Assembly (NCBI GenBank): GCA_005884115.1
Contig: VAXW01000002.1
Coordinates: 1-64,000 of the forward strand
Origin: Actinomycetota bacterium
GTDB taxonomy: Bacteria; Actinomycetota; Thermoleophilia; Solirubrobacterales; Solirubrobacteraceae
DNA length: 64,000 nt
Direction of reading: 5' to 3'
The notes under the pieces are model-generated. The model was not told the origin of the DNA and did not search any database. It worked only from the letters and a program-made list of their open reading frames with translations. Each line of letters starts with the position of its first letter. Position 1 is the stretch's first letter. Shown piece after piece: positions 17,021 through 28,355 of this stretch. The position numbers and the translations under genes are program-made.

Positions 17021-18605
17021 GGCTGATGAGCGAGCGGCCAGTCATCTCGGGCGGCTGCTCGATGCCGAGCAGCTCGAGAACGGTCGGCGCGACGTCTGCG
17101 AGGATCCCATCGCGCAGCACCAGCTCGGGGATCGTCAGGATCAGCGGGACCGGGTTGAGCGAGTGCGCCGTGTTGGCGCTGCCGTCGGCTTCGAGCATGT
17201 GGTCGGCGTTGCCATGGTCGGCCGTCACCAGGCACCCCCCATCCGTCGCGCGGACTGCCTCGACGACTTGGCCGAGGCACTCGTCGACGGTCTCAATCGC
17301 GCGCACCGCCGCCTCGATCACACCCGTGTGCCCGACCATGTCGGCGTTGGCGAAGTTGATGATCGCGAACGTGGGCCGCTGCTCGCTCCAGGCGGCGGCG
17401 AATGCGCGAGCCGCCTCCCTGGCGCTCATCTCGGGCTTGTGATCGTAGGTGGGAACCTCGCGCGGCGAGGGGACGAGCTCGCGGCGCTCACCCTCCAGCG
17501 GCGCCTCGTCGCCGCCGTTGAAGAAGTACGTGACATGCGGGTACTTCTCCGTCTCGGCAACGTGCAGCTGCGAGGCGCCGGCGCGCGCGAGCACTCCCGC
17601 CAGCGTCGCGGCGGGATACTCGGGCGGGAACGCGACCGGATAGGGCCAGCCCTGCTCGTACTCGGTCAGCGTCGTGTAGTGCCGGACCGGCGCTGCACCC
17701 CGCCGGCCCTTCCACCCTGGCAGCTCGCGCTGCGCGGCGGGACCCTCTCCGAACCCCTGCTCGCACAGCGCGCGCGTGAGCTGACGCATGCGGTCGGGCC
17801 TGAAGTTGAACGCGATCACGCTGTCATGGGCGCCGATCGGCTCCGGGTCGCCGACCAGCGTCGGCGCGATGAACTCGTCGGTTTCGCCGCGCTCGTATGC
17901 GTCTCGCGCAGCCTGCTCGCCGCTCGCGGCACGGAACTCGGCGTCGCCGTGCACGAGCAGATCGTATGCACGTTGCGTGCGATCCCAGCGGCGGTCGCGG
18001 TCCATCGCCCAGTAGCGGCCCACGACCGACGCCACCCGCGCGCCGGGCAGCGCATCCACGCAGGCCAGATGCCTCGCCCCGCTGTGGGGCGAGGTGTCGC
18101 GACCGTCCGTAAACGCGTGCACGAGCACCTCCGGAACGCCCCTGCTGCTCGCGAGCTCGATCAGCGCTCGCAGGTGCTCGAGCGAGGAGTGCACGCCGCC
18201 GTCGGAGACCAGCCCGAGCATGTGCACGCGCGGTGCTGCGCTCAGGGCTTCAACCAGGACCTCGTTGCTCGCCAGGCCGTCCTCGGCGATCGCGTCGTCG
18301 ATGCGTACCAGGTCCTGGCGCACGATCGCGCCGGCGCCAAGGTTCAGATGACCGACCTCGGAGTTGCCCATCTGCCCGTCCGGCAGGCCCACCGCTCGCC
18401 CACAGGCGTTGAGCGTCGCATGCGGAAACTCCTGCCACAGGCGATCGAACACCGGCGTGCGCGCGAGCGAGACGGCATTGCCGGGCCCCGGCTCGGCGAG
18501 GCCCCAGCCGTCGAGCACGACGAGACAAACGGAGCCGAGCGGCGGGCTGAGGTCATGCAGGCCCGGCGCCGGGGCCGCAGACGCTGTAGAACGATCCTCG
18601 CCCAT
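17004..18605 (-). CDS. gpmI: 2,3-bisphosphoglycerate-independent phosphoglycerate mutase
   Basis: A 533-residue manganese-dependent mutase interconverting 3- and 2-phosphoglycerate in glycolysis. Alkaline-phosphatase superfamily motifs are complete: VVLDGWGLAEPGPGNAV (metal Asp), GNSEVGHLNLGAG with the catalytic Ser, HAFTDGRDTSPHSG, GRYWAMDRDRRWDR, KYPHVTYFFNGG, FAIINFANADMVGHTG and VTADHGNADHM (metal His/Asp). The ATG shares one base with the tpiA stop (TGATG), so it is translated directly after tpiA. Confidence 0.96.
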   Translation of the reverse strand: MGEDRSTASAAPAPGLHDLSPPLGSVCLVVLDGWGLAEPGPGNAVSLARTPVFDRLWQEFPHATLNACGRAVGLPDGQMGNSEVGHLNLGAGAIVRQDLVRIDDAIAEDGLASNEVLVEALSAAPRVHMLGLVSDGGVHSSLEHLRALIELASSRGVPEVLVHAFTDGRDTSPHSGARHLACVDALPGARVASVVGRYWAMDRDRRWDRTQRAYDLLVHGDAEFRAASGEQAARDAYERGETDEFIAPTLVGDPEPIGAHDSVIAFNFRPDRMRQLTRALCEQGFGEGPAAQRELPGWKGRRGAAPVRHYTTLTEYEQGWPYPVAFPPEYPAATLAGVLARAGASQLHVAETEKYPHVTYFFNGGDEAPLEGERRELVPSPREVPTYDHKPEMSAREAARAFAAAWSEQRPTFAIINFANADMVGHTGVIEAAVRAIETVDECLGQVVEAVRATDGGCLVTADHGNADHMLEADGSANTAHSLNPVPLILTIPELVLRDGILADVAPTVLELLGIEQPPEMTGRSLISHGAKG

Positions 18606-19378
18606 CAGGCGGGCTGCTTGCGCGCGTTTGCGGCCGCAACGATCTGCGCGAAGGACTCGGGCTCAAGCGACGCGCCGCCCACCAGGGCGCCGTCCACATC
18701 GGGCAGCGCGAGCAGCTCCGCGGCGTTCTCAGCGCTCACCGACCCGCCGTACAGGATCCTCACGCGCTGCGCCGCCTGGGCGTCGCTGTCGGCGAGCAGG
18801 GATCTGATGAATGCGATCGCCTCCTGCGCCTGCGCCGGGGTCGCAACGCGCCCGGTGCCGATCGCCCAGATCGGCTCATACGCGATCACGATCTCGGCCA
18901 GCCGCGCGGGCACAACTCCCGCCAGGTCATCGGTGATCTGCTGTCGGAGCTTGGCCTCGGTGGCGCCCTGCTCGCGCTCTGACTCGGTCTCTCCCACGCA
19001 CAGCAGCGCGGTCAAGCCCGCAGCCGGGGCAGCCGTGAGCTTGAGCGCGAGCGCCTCGTCGCTCTCGCCGAACAGAGCTCGGCGCTCGGAGTGGCCGAGG
19101 ACGACGCCCTGCACGCCTATCTCCTGCAGCATTGGCGGCGATACCTCGCCGGTGAAGGCTCCGTGTGAGTCCTGGTGCATGTTCTGCGCGTACACCTGCA
19201 CGGGTGAGCCTCTGGCGCTGTCGACGACCGCGGCCAGAGCCGTGAACGGCGCGCAGATGGCGACGTCCACCTCGCCGATCGCCGCCAGCCGGGGGAGCAG
19301 GGCTCCCACGTACTCCTCGGCTTCGCGCCGCGTCTTGTGCATCTTCCAGTTGCCAGCGATGAGCGGTGTGCGCGACAT
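18605..19378 (-). CDS. tpiA: Triose-phosphate isomerase
   Basis: A 257-residue TIM barrel that interconverts dihydroxyacetone phosphate and glyceraldehyde-3-phosphate. The N-terminal motif LIAGNWKMHKT carries the catalytic Lys, VVLGHSERRALFGES the electrophile His, AYEPIWAIGTGRVATPAQAQE the catalytic Glu and flexible loop 6, and YGGSVSAENAAEL and DGALVGGASLE the phosphate-binding loops. ATG 19378 overlaps the pgk stop by one base; a GTG three bases earlier is an alternative. Confidence 0.96.
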   Translation of the reverse strand: MSRTPLIAGNWKMHKTRREAEEYVGALLPRLAAIGEVDVAICAPFTALAAVVDSARGSPVQVYAQNMHQDSHGAFTGEVSPPMLQEIGVQGVVLGHSERRALFGESDEALALKLTAAPAAGLTALLCVGETESEREQGATEAKLRQQITDDLAGVVPARLAEIVIAYEPIWAIGTGRVATPAQAQEAIAFIRSLLADSDAQAAQRVRILYGGSVSAENAAELLALPDVDGALVGGASLEPESFAQIVAAANARKQPA

Positions 19379-20577
19379 CACGAGGGGACCCCCGCGCCGT
19401 CGAGGGCCGCGATGCCGGGGAGCCTCTTGCCCTCGAGGAACTCGAGCGTCGCTCCGCCGCCAGTCGATAGATGGTCGACCTCCGCCTGCAAGCCGAGCTG
19501 CGCAAGCGCGGCGGCCGAGTCGCCGCCGCCCACGACGGTGAGTCCGGGCGCGCGGGCGATCGCTTCGGCGACGACGCGCGTGCCGGCCGCGAAGGGCTCC
19601 AGCTCGAAGGCGCCCATGGGGCCGTTCCAGAACGTCGAGCCCGCACGCTCGACCTCGCTCGCGTAGCGCGCGGCGCTTGCAGGCCCGATGTCAAGGCCGA
19701 GCCAACCCGCCGGCACCTCGACGCCGTCGAGGACACGATGCTCGGTGTCGGCCGCAAAGCGCTCCCCGATCACGAGATCGCGGGGCAGCTCGAGTCTCGC
19801 CAGCGACCGCGCCTGCGCGAGCACTCCGCGTGCGTGTGCCACATCCTCTCGGCTGCAGAGCGAGTCACCCACCGCGTGTCCTTGCGCGGCGAGGAAGGGA
19901 AAGCACATCGCGCCGCCGATCAGCAGCACGTCGGCGATCTGCAGGAAGCGGTCGATGACGGCGATCTTGTCGGCGACCTTTGCCCCGCCAAGCACCGCCA
20001 CGAGGGGGGGCTGGGGATGCTCGACGATCTCGCTCAGAGCGCGGACCTCGCTCTCGAGCAAACGCCCGGCGGCGCTCGGGAGAAGGTGCGCGACGCCCTC
20101 GGTGCTCGCATGTGCACGATGCGCGCTGCCGAACGCGTCGTTTACGTATACGCCGGCGAGGTCGGCCAGCGCCCGCGCGAAGGCGGGATCGTTGCGCGTC
20201 TCGCCGGGCTCGAAGCGAACGTTCTCGAGCACCAACAGCTCGCCCGCGCCGAGCTCTTCGCAGAGCGCCTTGACGGCGCTGCCGACGACGGCCGGCGCGA
20301 GCGTCACCCGGGCGTCGGTCAGCTCGCGCAGCCGTGCGACGACGGGTGCCATCGAGAGGCGCTCGTCGCGCTCTCCGCGGGGGCGTCCGAGGTGCGAGAC
20401 CACCACCAGGCGCGCGCCGCGCGCGCGCAGCTCCTCGATCGTCTTCAGGGCCGCGACGATGCGCGTGTCATCGGCCACCAGCGGGCGGCCATCTCGGCCG
20501 TCGGCCAGCGGCACGTTGAAGTCGACGCGCAGCAGGACGCGCTTGCCTTGCACATCGATGCTCTCGAGCGTCCTCAC
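19378..20577 (-). CDS. pgk: Phosphoglycerate kinase
   Basis: A 399-residue two-domain kinase that makes ATP from 1,3-bisphosphoglycerate. It shows RVLLRVDFNVPLADGRDGRPLVADDTR (substrate-binding N-domain), SHLGRPRGERDERLSM, ENVRFEPGET, VNDAFGSAHRAHASTEG, GGAKVADKIAVI and the C-terminal nucleotide-binding VVGGGDSAAAL with the hinge motif HLSTGGGATLEFLEGKRLPG. It starts with GTG at 20577, 78 bp after the gap stop, and overlaps tpiA by one base. Confidence 0.96.
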   Translation of the reverse strand: MRTLESIDVQGKRVLLRVDFNVPLADGRDGRPLVADDTRIVAALKTIEELRARGARLVVVSHLGRPRGERDERLSMAPVVARLRELTDARVTLAPAVVGSAVKALCEELGAGELLVLENVRFEPGETRNDPAFARALADLAGVYVNDAFGSAHRAHASTEGVAHLLPSAAGRLLESEVRALSEIVEHPQPPLVAVLGGAKVADKIAVIDRFLQIADVLLIGGAMCFPFLAAQGHAVGDSLCSREDVAHARGVLAQARSLARLELPRDLVIGERFAADTEHRVLDGVEVPAGWLGLDIGPASAARYASEVERAGSTFWNGPMGAFELEPFAAGTRVVAEAIARAPGLTVVGGGDSAAALAQLGLQAEVDHLSTGGGATLEFLEGKRLPGIAALDGAGVPS

Positions 20578-20655
20578 CCTCGCAGCGCTCGCGCGGCGTC
20601 GGCGGCGATCACGACGGCTCCGCCCTCGCCAGAGCGCCGCGGCGCCGGGCGCTGC

Positions 20656-21718
<1,063 letters not shown>

Positions 21719-21790
21719 CGCTGCCCTGACCCGGCGAGCGCCGCGAAGGCTATCAGCGTGCCGCACGCCCGCCGCCGCGGCGGAGCACGC

Positions 21791-22765
21791 CTAGGCCCGC
21801 GGCGGATGCTTGTCGATGTCGCGATGAGCGACCGCCACGTCGATCCCGTCGTGGTCGCTGTAGCGCTCGGCGAGGTGCTCTGCGATCGCCACCGAGCGAT
21901 GACGCCCGCCGGTGCAGCCGATGGCGATCACCAGGTGCGCCTTGCCCTCCGCCGCATACTGAGGCAGGAGGAAGTCGAGCAGGGCGTGCAGCCGCTCATA
22001 GAACTCCTCCAGGCGCCCGTCGTGCGCGATGAACTCGACGACCGCCGCGTCGCGCCCCGTGAGCTCGCGCAGCTCGCTCTCGTAATGGGGGTTGGCCAAG
22101 AAGCGAACGTCAAACGCCAGGTCCTCCTCGCGCGGGGGCCCGTGCTTGAAGCCGAAGCTCATGAACGTGAGCGCGAGGTGCCCTGGTGTTTTGCTTGGCA
22201 GAAACTCCACCGCAATCTTCGCGCGCAGCGCCGCCGCCGACATGCCCGTGGTGTCGATCACCACGTCGGCGCGGCTGCGCAGTGGAGCGAGCACCGCACG
22301 CTCGCTCGCTACGCCCGCCGCGACACTGCCCTCGGGCGCCATGGGGTGACGCCTGCGCGTCTCCTTGTAGCGGTTCACCAGCGCCTGCTCGGCGGCCTCG
22401 AGGAACAGGAGCTGGTGGTTCAGGCCCAGCGCGTCGAGGTCGTCGACGACCGCCCGCAGCGCCTCGAAGTAGACGCCGCCGCGTACGTCGGAGACGACCG
22501 CCGCACGCTCGACCTTGGAGCCCTTGTGCACAAACAGCTCGACGAGCGAGCGGATCATCTCGGGCGGCAGGTTGTCCACGCAGAAGTAGCCCGCGTCCTC
22601 GAACGCGTTCAGCGCGGTCGACTTGCCCGCGCCGGAGAAGCCCGTGATCACGACGAGATCCTCCAGATGCGTCTCCACGAGCGCCCGCGCTGCCTTGCCA
22701 GACCGACGATCGGCGCCGGGGCGCCGAGGACGCAGTGGTCTGATCACCGCCATTGCCTCTCTCAT
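21791..22765 (-). CDS. rapZ: RapZ/YvcJ-type nucleotide-binding protein
   Basis: A 324-residue P-loop protein. It shows VVITGFSGAGKSTALNAFEDAGYFCVDNLPPEM (Walker A and family motif), VVSDVRGGVYFEAL, LFLEAAEQALVNRYKETRRRHPM, FMSFGFKHGPPREEDLAFDVRFLANPHY and the C-terminal IAIGCTGGRHRSVAIAEHLAE. In E. coli RapZ is an adaptor for RNase E in amino-sugar control; in Gram-positives YvcJ hydrolyses nucleotides. It starts at ATG 22765; an in-frame ATG at 22753 with GAGAGG before it is equally possible. It lies between uvrC and gap. Confidence 0.92.
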   Translation of the reverse strand: MREAMAVIRPLRPRRPGADRRSGKAARALVETHLEDLVVITGFSGAGKSTALNAFEDAGYFCVDNLPPEMIRSLVELFVHKGSKVERAAVVSDVRGGVYFEALRAVVDDLDALGLNHQLLFLEAAEQALVNRYKETRRRHPMAPEGSVAAGVASERAVLAPLRSRADVVIDTTGMSAAALRAKIAVEFLPSKTPGHLALTFMSFGFKHGPPREEDLAFDVRFLANPHYESELRELTGRDAAVVEFIAHDGRLEEFYERLHALLDFLLPQYAAEGKAHLVIAIGCTGGRHRSVAIAEHLAERYSDHDGIDVAVAHRDIDKHPPRA

Positions 22766-22814
22766 TGTGCCCCGATCGCCGGACGAGCGGGGCGGCCTGG
22801 CGCGCACACCTCGC

Positions 22815-24716
22815 CTACCCCGCGCGGTGCAGGAGGCCGTGCAGTTCGCGCCCCACCTTCGCCGGCACGCCGGGCACCGCCTGAAGCTCCTCGCGCGTGG
22901 CGGCCACGATCGCCTCGGGCGAGCCGAAATGCGCAAGCAGCGCGCGCTTGCGCGCGGGCCCCACGCCGGGCAGACCGTCGAGCAGCGAGCTCGTCATGGC
23001 GCGGTCGCGCCTCGCACGGTGGTGGGTGATCGCGAAGCGGTGCGCCTCGTCGCGCACCCGCTGAAGAAGCTGTAGCTCGGGCGTTGAATGGTCGAGCACG
23101 ACGGGCGTTCGCTTGCCGGGGAGAAACAGCTCCTCCAGGCGCTTGGCGAGTGAGACGACGGCGACACCGCGCTCGCGAAAACCGCGCAGCGCCTGGAGCC
23201 CCGCCGTCAGCTGCCCCTTGCCCCCATCGATCACGACCATGCTGGGGAGCGAGGCGAAGCTGGCGTCATATGCGGGGTCGTGCGGCGAGAAGTCGGCTTG
23301 ACGCTCCCACTGCGAATAGCGCCTGGAGAGGACCTCGCCGATTGCGGCATAGTCGTCGGCCGCGTCAGCGAGCGTGCGGATCGTGAAGCGGCGATAGTCG
23401 GACTTCTTCGGCGCCCCTCCCTCGAAGACGACCATCGACGCGACCGTGTGCGTGCCGCCGAGGTTCGAGACGTCGAAGCACTCGATCCGGATCGGCGGGG
23501 CATCGAGGTCGAGCGCGCGCTGCAGGCCCTCCAGGGCCTCGACGCGGCGCGAGCGCAGTCGCTCGGAGCGCAGTCGCTCTTGGTCGAGCGCCAGCAACGC
23601 GTTTCGCTGCGCGAGCTCGAGGATCCTGCGCTTCTCCCCCCGCTCGGCCGCGCGCAGCGTCACCGGCCCGCCACGGCGGCTCGCGAGCGCATCGGCGAGC
23701 ACGGCGCGCTCGGCGACCTCGCCCTGGACCACGAGCAGCGAGGGGATCGAGGCGTGGCCGCCGTAGTACTGCAGCATGAACTCCTCGCCCACCTCCGCTA
23801 GGTCGCGCTCGGTCTCGTTCGCCAGGTAGAACGATTGGCGATCGGAGAGCACGCCGTCGCGGACCTGCAGCACCTGGGCGTTCGCGTCGCGCCCGTCGAT
23901 GGCGACGGCGACGGCGTCGAAAGTGCCGATCGACTCGTTCGCCACGCGCCGGCGCTCGAGCAGCGAATGGACAGCTCGCAGGCGGTTGCGCTCGAGCGCC
24001 GCCTGCTCGAATCGCTCCTCCGCTGCTGCGCTGCGCATGCGCGCCTCCAGGTCGCGCTCGATCGCCCTGAAGCGTCCCGAGAGGAAGTCGATCACGCCGT
24101 CTATGCTGCGGCGGTAGTCCGCCCGTGAGACGTATCCCACGCACGGGGCCTCACAGCGCTTGATGTAGTAGTCCAGGCATGGGCTGCCACTTCGCCGGCC
24201 TGGCTCGGGCCCTGTGCAGGAGCGGAACATGAACACCTTCGCGAGCACCTCCAGCGTGCTGCGCACGCGCTTGGCGTTCGAGTACGGGCCGAAGTAGGCA
24301 CGACCCGGGCGGTGACGCTCGCGCGTGAAGTACACGCGCGGATAGTCCTCGTCGAGCGAGATGGCGATGAACGGGTAGGACTTGTCGTCGCGCAGCCGGA
24401 TGTTGAAGCGCGGCCGGTACTGCTTAATGAAGCTCTGCTCGGCGAGCAGCGCCTCCGCCTCGGATGCCACGACCACGCACTCGATGCGCTCGACGCCCGC
24501 CACGAGCTCCGCATGCCCGGGCGAGCTCGGCACCTGTGCCTTCGTGAAGTGCGAGGCGACGCGCTTGCGGATCGACTTCGCCTTGCCGACGTAGACGACA
24601 CGCCCGTCCCTGTCGCGGAACAGGTACACGCCGGGCTGATCGGGGAGCGCCCTGCGCTGCTCGTTCAAGCTCGCCGGGGCCTCGCCGCCGCCGCTCCTCG
24701 CCTGCGCGTGTACCAT
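22815..24716 (-). CDS. uvrC: Excinuclease ABC subunit C
   Basis: A 633-residue nucleotide-excision-repair nuclease. The N-terminal GIY-YIG domain (QPGVYLFRDRDGRVVYVGKAKSIRKR) makes the 3' incision. A cysteine-containing region (SPCLDYYIKRCEAPCVG), a UVR UvrB-interaction helix (AAEERFEQAALERNRLRAV), an RNase-H-like C-nuclease (CFDVSNLGGTHTVASMVVFEGG, VIDGGKGQL, DEAHRFAITHHR) for the 5' incision and paired HhH motifs (LLDGLPGVGPARKRALLAHF) follow. ATG 24716 was preferred because the frame upstream overlaps the preceding gene. Confidence 0.96.
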   Translation of the reverse strand: MVHAQARSGGGEAPASLNEQRRALPDQPGVYLFRDRDGRVVYVGKAKSIRKRVASHFTKAQVPSSPGHAELVAGVERIECVVVASEAEALLAEQSFIKQYRPRFNIRLRDDKSYPFIAISLDEDYPRVYFTRERHRPGRAYFGPYSNAKRVRSTLEVLAKVFMFRSCTGPEPGRRSGSPCLDYYIKRCEAPCVGYVSRADYRRSIDGVIDFLSGRFRAIERDLEARMRSAAAEERFEQAALERNRLRAVHSLLERRRVANESIGTFDAVAVAIDGRDANAQVLQVRDGVLSDRQSFYLANETERDLAEVGEEFMLQYYGGHASIPSLLVVQGEVAERAVLADALASRRGGPVTLRAAERGEKRRILELAQRNALLALDQERLRSERLRSRRVEALEGLQRALDLDAPPIRIECFDVSNLGGTHTVASMVVFEGGAPKKSDYRRFTIRTLADAADDYAAIGEVLSRRYSQWERQADFSPHDPAYDASFASLPSMVVIDGGKGQLTAGLQALRGFRERGVAVVSLAKRLEELFLPGKRTPVVLDHSTPELQLLQRVRDEAHRFAITHHRARRDRAMTSSLLDGLPGVGPARKRALLAHFGSPEAIVAATREELQAVPGVPAKVGRELHGLLHRAG

Positions 24717-24724
24717 CGAGCCGG

Positions 24725-25084
24725 TCAGTACGCGCGCCAATGGCGATACACGGCGACCAACGCGTACACGACGCCGCCCACGAGCGTGAACCACAAGAGC
24801 TCGCCGAGCCCCGTCTGCCACATGCGGACCCGCGCCATGATCAGGAACAGGGTTAGCGCGATCGCGCCGTAGAGGAGGCTGCGGTGACGGTCGCCGAGGC
24901 TGTACAGCGCGACGCGGTTTTCACGGTACAGGCGCAGCCCCAGGTAAGCGATCCCCGCGCCGAAGGCGACCACCAGCACGCCTTCGAAGGTGTTCGCCGC
25001 CCTGCCGCCGCCAGGGAGCACGAACACGGCCGCGGCGATGAGTGCCACGATCGCCACGTTGCGGGCTGTCCTCGCGCGCTCCAT
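24725..25084 (-). CDS. Small integral membrane protein, unknown function
   Basis: A 119-residue protein with four predicted transmembrane helices: NVAIVALIAAAVFVLPGG, FEGVLVVAFGAGIAYLGLRLY, LLYGAIALTLFLIMARVRMW and ELLWFTLVGGVVYALVAVY, and a short basic loop (RLYRENRVAL). I do not recognise a family. It starts at ATG 25084 and stops 8 bp before the uvrC start, so it is probably co-transcribed with uvrC; the ABC-F gene upstream ends at 25099. Confidence 0.65.
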   Translation of the reverse strand: MERARTARNVAIVALIAAAVFVLPGGGRAANTFEGVLVVAFGAGIAYLGLRLYRENRVALYSLGDRHRSLLYGAIALTLFLIMARVRMWQTGLGELLWFTLVGGVVYALVAVYRHWRAY

Positions 25085-25098
25085 GCCAGCAGTCTAGG

Positions 25099-27138
<2,040 letters not shown>

Positions 27139-27194
27139 CGATTGATCCTAGGCGCGCCCCGCCCCCCACGCGCGCAGGACGGTAGGATCCGGCC

Positions 27195-27467
27195 ATGCGC
27201 CGCCGATTCGCTTACCTTGCAGCGCTTGTGTACACCGTGCTCGCGCTCACGCTCGCCCTGGCCTCGAGCGCCGCGGCGCACAACGACGGGCGCGGCTTCT
27301 ACGGCGCCACCGACGACAAGGTGGTCACCGACGCGGGCTTCATCCTGATCATCTTCTTCCCCGCGTTCGTGTTCGCGATGAGCATGATCCAGCGGCGTCT
27401 TGAAAAGCGCAAGGAGGCCCGCAAAGCGGCTTCGCTGCCCGACGCCACCTGGCGCGGAGGCTGGTAA
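27195..27467 (+). CDS. Small membrane protein, unknown function
   Basis: A 90-residue protein with an N-terminal signal/anchor (FAYLAALVYTVLALTLALASSAAA), a short outside loop (HNDGRGFYGATDDKVVTD), a second helix (AGFILIIFFPAFVFAMSMI) and a basic cytoplasmic tail (QRRLEKRKEARKAA). This resembles the many two-helix actinobacterial hypothetical proteins; I cannot name a family. It starts at ATG 27195, 56 bp from the divergent ABC-F gene. Confidence 0.65.
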   Translation: MRRRFAYLAALVYTVLALTLALASSAAAHNDGRGFYGATDDKVVTDAGFILIIFFPAFVFAMSMIQRRLEKRKEARKAASLPDATWRGGW

Positions 27468-27504
27468 ACGGCGGCCGTGCGCCGCGCCCCGGCGTCGGGC
27501 CCTT

Positions 27505-28290
27505 ATGAGCGACGGCAGCGAGAGCACAGCTCCTGTCCGCTATGAGCGAATCGGCTCCGCGGCGCTCATAACGATCGACCGCCAGCACCGCCGCAATGCC
27601 GTCGACGGGCCCACCGCCCAGGCCCTGCACGAGGCCTACCTGTGCTTCGAGGAGGACGACGAAGCACGCGCTCTGGTGCTGACCGGCGCCGGCGGCGTCG
27701 CCTTCTGCGCGGGCGCAGACCTGAAGGCCACGCACACCTTCGCCGACCGCCTCTCAAACCCCGAGGGCCCGATGGGCTTCACACGCCTGACAGCGTCGAA
27801 GCCCACGATCGCGGCTATCTCTGGCTTCTGCCTGGCTGGGGGGCTCGAGCTCGCCCTGTGGTGCGATCTGCGCATCGCCACCGAGGGTTCCGCGCTCGGC
27901 TATCCCGAGCGCCGCTGGGGGGTGCCGCTGATAGACGGCGGCACCCAGCGCCTGCCCCGCATCGTGGGCCTCGGCCGGGCGCTCGACCTGATCCTGACGG
28001 GACGCATGATCGCAGCCGAGGAGGCGCTCGCGATGGGGCTGCTGAACGAGGTGGTCGCGCCGGGCGCTCATCTCGAGCGCGCGCTTGCGCTCGCCGAGGG
28101 ACTCGCGCACTTTCCGCAGCGAACGATGCTCGCCGACCGGCGCGCTGCGATCGAGGGGTTCGGGATGCCGCTCGAGCGGGGTCTCGCGCTCGAGGCCGAA
28201 GCCGGGCCGGAGGTGTTCGAAGACGGGGTGCGCGGCGCGGCTCGCTTCGCCGCAGGCGAGGGCAGGGGCGGAGCAGGGGCCGGGGCTTAG
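27505..28290 (+). CDS. Enoyl-CoA hydratase/isomerase family protein
   Basis: A 261-residue crotonase-fold protein. It shows ITIDRQHRRNAVDGPTAQAL, the oxyanion-hole motifs GVAFCAGADLKA and ISGFCLAGGLELALWCDLRIA, and the catalytic-loop region YPERRWGVPLIDGGTQRLPRIVG. Of the two glutamates of classical hydratases, only the first is suggested (PERRWGV); the second position is occupied by DGGTQ, so a true hydratase activity is not certain. The ATG at 27505 is 37 bp after the small membrane protein gene. It precedes an acyl-CoA reductase gene in the same direction, pointing to fatty acyl-CoA metabolism. Confidence 0.85.
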   Translation: MSDGSESTAPVRYERIGSAALITIDRQHRRNAVDGPTAQALHEAYLCFEEDDEARALVLTGAGGVAFCAGADLKATHTFADRLSNPEGPMGFTRLTASKPTIAAISGFCLAGGLELALWCDLRIATEGSALGYPERRWGVPLIDGGTQRLPRIVGLGRALDLILTGRMIAAEEALAMGLLNEVVAPGAHLERALALAEGLAHFPQRTMLADRRAAIEGFGMPLERGLALEAEAGPEVFEDGVRGAARFAAGEGRGGAGAGA

Positions 28291-28355
28291 CGCCCGTAGC
28301 GCATCGGCGCTCCTGCACGCGCCTGGCGCACCTGCAGGATAGGCTCTGTGTCGCG

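Noticed and set aside
17019..19541. An 840-codon open frame on the plus strand opposite gpmI/tpiA
   Set aside because: It is antisense to two unmistakable glycolytic genes, has a composition driven by GC-rich codons and shows no protein family pattern. The same applies to long antisense frames opposite argS (10091-11656) and the last mce gene (42618-44201).
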